From: Schistosoma mansoni | Taxonomy: Eukaryota; Platyhelminthes; Trematoda; Strigeidida; Schistosomatidae | Assembly (NCBI RefSeq): GCF_000237925.1 | Contig: NC_031501.1 | Location: 1,800,286 to 1,864,285, forward strand | Direction: 5' to 3' | Length of the DNA stretch: 64,000 nucleotides | Shown here: in pieces, positions 59,350 through 64,000 of the stretch | How positions within the stretch are numbered: the stretch's first letter is position 1 | Layout: each line of letters opens with the position of its first letter | Program-made: the position numbers and the translations under genes | The notes under the pieces: generated by a model | Told to the model about the DNA's origin: nothing | Database searches by the model: none | Seen by the model: the letters and a program-made list of their open reading frames with translations, nothing else

Positions 59350-59400
59350 ATGTATTTCAGCTATGAAAATACTGAAATCTTCACAAAACCCCTTTTGAGT
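59350..59400 (+). mobile_element. Family B SINE 3' end fragment
   Basis: About 45 bp of the family B 3' end in sense: TTTCAGCTATGAAAATACTG and ACAAAACCCCTT. Possibly the other edge of the copy interrupted by the gap at 58898. Confidence 0.6.
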
Positions 59401-59871
59401 TTTATTTGTGAAAAGAGTAATCTTCATCCTGAACTAATGACATTATCTGAAGACACATTAAAAATCTATTAGACACTGAACAAATGTTACTTTCTGGTTT
59501 AATACTCTTCAACTTTACTCTCATCATATTCCATACCAAAATCTTGTTATCACATTTCCAACTATCTCGTTATCTAATGGTTTCAATGTTGACATTTCAT
59601 TCATTATTATAACGATATAATCTTGTTTATTTACGTTGTCTACTTATCATTCAGTTTAGTAAATTGAATAATAATACATTATCCATTTTATAAATTGAAT
59701 GATTATTAAAAGGAAACACATTTTATGTAACTAATGTATCTAAGATTGTTTAATCAATAATTTTCATCTACTAAATTATGATCAATTTTATTCTTCATTA
59801 TATAATAAATGAAGTACTTTAAGATTAAAGATTAGCAACTTAACTGATCCATTTGTTTTGTTTTATATATT

Positions 59872-59897
59872 TTATTTATTTATTTATTTATTTATTT
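59872..59897 (-). repeat. AAAT-repeat tail of the LINE
   Basis: Six TTTA units on the plus strand directly after the left target duplication; typical of RTE 3' ends, which lack a long poly(A). Confidence 0.9.
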
Positions 59898-60042
59898 AAA
59901 CACATATATTGGTACAAAAGGGCACCAGGTACATATGCGCCACACAAAATAATGAAAGTAGAAAGAGAAGGGATGAAAAGATAAGGCGGACTGAAATGTA
60001 CAACCAGAAGACTCTTTCAGTTAGGAAAGTTAGAACCATTCT

Positions 60043-62640
60043 TTATGTAGAAAGTAAAAGAAGGTTGCAGCAGGATCGCCACTGGCTTCTATTCTGAGCC
60101 ATATCTGATAACGTCTCTAGCCACTGTGTTGCACCATCTCTCGGACCCCAACCAGGGAGTCGTGAAGGACCAACGGAAGCTAGCCCTTTGCAGCTCTCTT
60201 TCATGCCACGACACCATGTCATACACTGACCTCCTCTCCGCTTTTTCCAACCAGTCCCAGGGTCGGCAAATAATGCACGACGTGGAAGTCTCTGGGACGA
60301 CATTCGTAAAACATGTCCAAGCCACCGAAGTCGGTGTTTCAAGATGGTGACACCAATTGAATTATCGTCTCTGCGCACGAACACACGATGCCGAACCTCT
60401 GCATTACTAACATGGTGTTGCCACTGGATGTCAGCAATCCTTCGGAGACAACGATGATCGAACACAGAGAGACGTCTAACATCCTCAACTCGGAGAGGCC
60501 AGGTTTCCCAAGCATAGAGCAAAACTGCTCTCACCGACGCGTTGTAGATCCGACCTTTTACAGCCAGACTAACATCACGAAGGCGCCAAAGATGGCCCAG
60601 ATTGGCATAAGCCGCTCTGGCTTTCATTATACGTGCATCAATCTCATCACTCACGCCACCACCAGCACTTATATAGCTACCTAGATACACGAACTTCTCA
60701 ACTACTTCGATCTCCTCACCATCCAGGGTGAGTACAGGATGAGAATCCTGCCAGTCTTGTAGGAGTACTTTGCACTTGGAGGGTGCAAAGCACATGCCGT
60801 ACCTGCGGACACTGATTGCCAACTGATTAAGTGCGGATTGCATGCCTTGGGCATTATCGCACAGTAAGACAATATCATCCGCATACTCAAGGTCGAGAAG
60901 TCGTTCTCCAGGCAACATATCCACACCGCCATTACTTACATCCACCAGAGCTGTTTCCAGGATGTCGTCGATGGCAAAGTTGAAGAGGAATGGTGAGATC
61001 GGGCAACCCTGCCTAACCCCACTGCTCGAATGGAACGAGGGAGAAAGGTGGTTGTATGCCCTCACTCTGCCTGAGGTGTTCGTATACAGGGCCTTTAAGA
61101 TGTTAATGAACTTCTCAGGCACACCCTTCTTCAATAGACAATCCCAGAGAACAGTCCTGTCCAACGAATCGAAGGCCGCCCTGATATCAAGAAACACTAC
61201 GATTGTTGGCCTGCGATAAGTATGACGGTGTTCTAACATTTGGCGGAGGGTGAAGATGTGATCAATGCATCCTCGACCAGAACGAAAACCAGCCTGCTCC
61301 TCGCGAGTCAATCGTTCTCGGGTTTTAAACAACCTACGAAGAATGATAGAAGCCAATAGTTTGGACGCAATCGAAAGTAGACTTATCCCCCGATAGTTAT
61401 TGCAGGAACAACGTGAACCCTTTTTAAAGATAGGGACGACTATTGACTCATTCCAAGATGTTGGAACACTTTCTTGCTCCCAAACCTTTCCAAACAACAC
61501 AGTCAATTCCTTAGTCAGAAAGTCACCATCATCTTTAAAAAGAGTCGGAGGTAAGTCATCTGGGCCCGGTGATTTGTAACGTTTCAAGAGTTGGAGTTCC
61601 TTGCGGACTTCCGCCTCGTTTGGTGGATCAGTCGTCACCGGCCATGGGGGGCAGGACAAGCTGGTTGATGTTGCCGGAGCAGCAGGCCAGTTGAACTGCC
61701 CCCGTTCGAAAAATTCCGCCCATCGTCCAAGACGTCGACAGATGTTAGTGATTGGCATCCCGTCATCCTCGTAGATTGTTTCACTCACACCAGACTTCTT
61801 GCTGCCAGTGGCTCGGATGAGTTGGAAGAGCTTCCGGCAGTTACCAGACGCAGCTGCTGCTTCCATCTCATTAGCACGCTCCGACCACCAGGCTTCCCGG
61901 TCCTTACGCAAGCTTTGCCCAATTTCATTACGTAACAGCCTTCGTTTGTGGTCAAACTCACGGTCACCCGGAGTAGACCGACGGGCTTCCATCAGTTGTA
62001 AGGAGCCAGAAGAAACCCAGTGCTTGTAAGCGGGACGTTTCGCGAAGCCGCAAGCGGCTTTACTCGCTATTTTCATGGCGTCGTGAAGATGCAACCAATG
62101 CTCATCTATACTTTTCGGTGGGGTGGTAGCTAGCCTAGAGGCTAGCTCCGCTCGATACTTACTTGCAACAGAAGTTGCAGCCAGTTTACTAATATCAATC
62201 CGTTGGTGGTGGTCAATCCTTCGGCCACTGAAAAGTAAGGTGAGATTGGCGCAGACCAGGGCATGATCAGACTCCAGATAGGTACTCCAAAAGGAGCGGC
62301 AGTCTTGTACACAACCACGCCAGCGGTAGCTGATCGCGATGTGATCAATCTGAGTCCAGGCTTGGGATGCAGAGGGAGGACGCCAGGTAGCACACCGGCG
62401 ATGACTGTGCCGGAAGTTAGTGCTGGCCAGAAACAGGTTGTGGTCTGTGCACAGTTGCAGCAAACGGTCCCCGTTATCTGTCCTGCGACCAACAAGTCCC
62501 CATCGGCCACCTAAACGACTCTCTTCTGTGCCTAGACGCCCGACCTGTGCATTCAAGTCTCCGGCTAGTACTACAATATCTGTCGAACGCGCTTTCTGGA
62601 GAAGAACTGTTAACTGATGGTAAAACTCATCCTTGATTGC
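60043..62640 (-). CDS. RTE LINE endonuclease-reverse transcriptase, 5'-partial
   Basis: An open frame of 865 codons with no internal stop. The AP-type endonuclease domain is missing its first part but shows IVVLAGDLNAQVG at the N-terminal side of 62556, then IDHIAIS and a SDHALV catalytic block (Asp97-His98 counted from the Leu-Asn-Ala at 62556). Reverse transcriptase follows: fingers motif NNYRGISLLSIASKLL (387-402), first catalytic Asp in FLDIRAAFD (Asp457), SSGVRQGCPISPFLFNFAID (511-530), and the YADD active site (558-561). The C-terminus has the RTE-type LRWLGHVLRM, WGPRDGATQWLETLSDMAQNRSQW region. The encoded enzyme would nick target DNA and copy its own RNA from the nick. Because the start codon and the beginning of the endonuclease are lost, this copy itself is not expected to move. 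No host promoter is visible. Confidence 0.92.
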   Translation of the reverse strand, partial: AIKDEFYHQLTVLLQKARSTDIVVLAGDLNAQVGRLGTEESRLGGRWGLVGRRTDNGDRLLQLCTDHNLFLASTNFRHSHRRCATWRPPSASQAWTQIDHIAISYRWRGCVQDCRSFWSTYLESDHALVCANLTLLFSGRRIDHHQRIDISKLAATSVASKYRAELASRLATTPPKSIDEHWLHLHDAMKIASKAACGFAKRPAYKHWVSSGSLQLMEARRSTPGDREFDHKRRLLRNEIGQSLRKDREAWWSERANEMEAAAASGNCRKLFQLIRATGSKKSGVSETIYEDDGMPITNICRRLGRWAEFFERGQFNWPAAPATSTSLSCPPWPVTTDPPNEAEVRKELQLLKRYKSPGPDDLPPTLFKDDGDFLTKELTVLFGKVWEQESVPTSWNESIVVPIFKKGSRCSCNNYRGISLLSIASKLLASIILRRLFKTRERLTREEQAGFRSGRGCIDHIFTLRQMLEHRHTYRRPTIVVFLDIRAAFDSLDRTVLWDCLLKKGVPEKFINILKALYTNTSGRVRAYNHLSPSFHSSSGVRQGCPISPFLFNFAIDDILETALVDVSNGGVDMLPGERLLDLEYADDIVLLCDNAQGMQSALNQLAISVRRYGMCFAPSKCKVLLQDWQDSHPVLTLDGEEIEVVEKFVYLGSYISAGGGVSDEIDARIMKARAAYANLGHLWRLRDVSLAVKGRIYNASVRAVLLYAWETWPLRVEDVRRLSVFDHRCLRRIADIQWQHHVSNAEVRHRVFVRRDDNSIGVTILKHRLRWLGHVLRMSSQRLPRRALFADPGTGWKKRRGGQCMTWCRGMKESCKGLASVGPSRLPGWGPRDGATQWLETLSDMAQNRSQWRSCCNLLLLST

Positions 62641-62883
62641 AATGAAATGATGAACTCTATTGTTTTATATATTCAATACTTAAAACAAAAAAAGGAAGTG
62701 AAAATCAAATCTTTGGAAACAAATATTTACTTATGTATATATATACAAAGTTGTACAAAATGTACATTGTGTAAATATGAAGGAATTTAAATGATTTATT
62801 TTTTTTTACTTAATTTAAGGATATAATAGATGTATTTAAAACAGTTAAAAATACAATGGTTAGTGTGAGAGGGATACCCATGT

Positions 62884-63540
62884 CAGTTAGTCAGTCAGCT
62901 ACAACGTAAGGTCAGGCACATTTATGCATCGGTCCAAGTTTCCATACCTCGTTAACACAACAAGATGAACACCAAATTCATAGTTAATTTAATGGTGGTA
63001 ATATATAAAAGATAGGTTGTATATAAGGATATAGTATAAGAAAGAAGACAGATATGAAGCAATTTTAATCTCAAGGTTTAAGGGAAGATAAAGAGTGTAT
63101 ACGCGTACACCATTGTGATCGATTGTGAGCCATGTCACCCACAGTCTCCAACCATTGGTTACGATAGTCACGTGGACCCCAACCAAGTAGTCTGCATCTA
63201 CCAACATTGCTCAGACTGGAAGTTAGTGACTTCAAGTACTGATGCCATGTTTTGCTTTGGTCACCCCTAACTTTCTTCCAACCATCCTCAATGCTAGTCA
63301 GCATTAGGCGTCGTGGTAATCGGAGTTCAGGCATACGTAAAACGTAACCCAACCATTTCTGTCGATAAAGATTCACAACCTCATCAACTGATTTACCATC
63401 ATTCCCTAATACCTTGACGTCTAACTTCACTATTACTTACCTGGTGATCCCAGCAGATGCGAGCAATATTTCTAAGACATCTGTGGTCAAATACTAGTAA
63501 CTTACAAGTAACTTCTACTCTTAATAGCCACGTTCCACAG
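62884..63540 (-). mobile_element. RTE-clade LINE, 3' fragment (TGAC-tail group)
   Basis: The minus strand encodes LLVFDHRCLRNIARICWDHQVSNSEVRR and, after an interruption, QKWLGYVLRMPELRLPRR...WHQYLKSL...WGPRDYRNQWLETVGDMAHNRSQW, then a roughly 190-bp 3' UTR ending in a TGAC-repeat tail (GCTGACTGACTAACTGAC on the minus strand). It aligns with 4243-4870 throughout. Related in sequence to the intact ORF at 60043 but with a different 3' UTR and tail, so a sister subfamily. Confidence 0.82.
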
Positions 63541-63690
63541 CCAGAGGTGGGATCGTGGATGCACAATGCCGAGGAGTCCCACAATAGGACGAAACGGCCA
63601 TCTAGTGCTTCCAGGTTTTCCATGGTAGTCTAGCTTCAATTGACTCATGACCTTACCTATATAAAATTATTATAATCTCCACAAAACCCT
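63541..63690 (+). mobile_element. Family B SINE, 5'-truncated sense copy
   Basis: Begins GAGGTGGGATCGTGGATG just downstream of the B-box position, with a ribozyme region of altered core (CCGAGGA, ATC triplet), then the family B 3' region ending ACAAAACCCTCTGGTGAT. It directly abuts the LINE fragment at 63540. Confidence 0.78.
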
Positions 63691-64000
63691 CTGGTGATCA
63701 TTTGATTCTATTTGTTTCTATGATTAAAAGTAAATTCTACTATGGTATAAACATCAGTTAACAAATATACTTAAAAGTCTATATTATTACATAATAATAA
63801 TTTTCTGGATAGATAGATATCAATAACCTTATTTTAGTTAATATTCATTTATTTAATTATAATCGACATGGTAAAATAAATAAATAAATTTTTTTTTCAA
63901 AAAAAAAACATAAAAATAAAAAAAATTTAATTTTTTTGCTCTCCCCCTCTTTGTTTTAATAAAATCGTTTTAGTGTACAAAATTAAATTGAAAATTAAAA

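Larger units (their letters stand above)
59872..62659 (-). mobile_element. RTE-clade LINE, nearly full coding copy with 14-bp TSD
   Basis: A perfect 14-bp target duplication TTGTTTTATATATT (59858-59871 and 62660-62673) defines the ends. The 3' end carries an AAAT-repeat tail (TTTATT units on the plus strand, 59872-59897). The element is 5' truncated inside the endonuclease domain but keeps the rest of its ORF open. It lies antisense to Par-3 within intron 2. The intact duplication and frame make it the youngest LINE in the window. Its C-terminus differs from the 43272/56987 group, so at least two RTE lineages are present (SR2/SR3/Perere-3-like; exact name not resolved). Confidence 0.93.
48651..64000 (+). 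other. Par-3 intron 2 (continues beyond the window)
   Basis: It starts at the GTAAGT donor and runs to the window edge at least 15.3 kb away. I looked for the expected next exon (Val-Ala-Val-Tyr/Phe-Asp-Glu after an AG) and found none. Besides the repeats listed it contains unassigned AT-rich stretches at about 48660-49290, 49445-50770, 51285-51950, 52635-53640, 54170-56340, 57240-57540, 59100-59860 and 63700-64000. Confidence 0.7.

Noticed and set aside
59909-60350. Plus-strand frames across the LINE
   Set aside because: Antisense shadows of the RTE ORF.
1-64000. CRISPR arrays, operons, rRNA, phage genes
   Set aside because: Repeats are dispersed SINEs, LINEs and microsatellites; nothing prokaryotic is present.

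Overview
The window is AT-rich, intron-dominated animal DNA from a blood fluke (genus Schistosoma; species not resolved). The call rests on three things seen together: dozens of SINE-like repeats of the Sm-alpha type carrying a hammerhead ribozyme, RTE-clade LINEs of the type abundant in schistosomes, and LTR-retrotransposon remnants. No bacterial-style genes or operons are present.

The only host gene I can support is the 5' part of the cell-polarity scaffold Par-3 (PARD3/bazooka) on the + strand. Exon 1 (2580-2708) starts with the conserved Par-3 N-terminal signature MKVTVCF. A second exon (48348-48650) carries the conserved DGGILDWDD stretch of the same oligomerisation domain. Both exons end in GTAAGT donors and are in phase 0, so about 45.6 kb between them reads as one very long intron. 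The rest (48651-64000) is further intron with no next exon seen.

The introns are a repeat museum. (a) Family A is the Sm-alpha-type SINE: tRNA-derived head with A and B boxes, hammerhead, then a tail ending near AATACTAAGTGAATT. (b) Family B is a second tRNA-headed SINE with a hammerhead of different helix I (GCACTG/CAGTGC) and a tail ending ACAAAACCCCTTCT. (c) RTE LINE pieces occur at 1740, 4243, 18960, 19558, 31235, 43272, 56987 and 62884, plus one nearly full-length open copy at 59872-62659 with a perfect 14-bp target duplication. (d) There are four solo LTRs of about 510 bp, five copies of a roughly 320-bp LTR-like repeat, and one gag-bearing LTR-element fragment. Two 200-N assembly gaps lie at 16186 and 58898.

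The most interesting signal is the architecture of the two ribozyme SINEs. Most copies are fold-backs: one arm antisense, one arm sense. The whole composite is often framed by a single 8-14 bp target-site duplication that can be read by eye, so it entered as one event. Breakpoints recur (family A at CCATCTTTGCTTA), and some insertions contain more than one monomer or start in the tail of a preceding monomer. This points to multimeric (tandem or circular) ribozyme RNA as template, integrated by an RTE-like machinery with very frequent twin-priming-like inversion.
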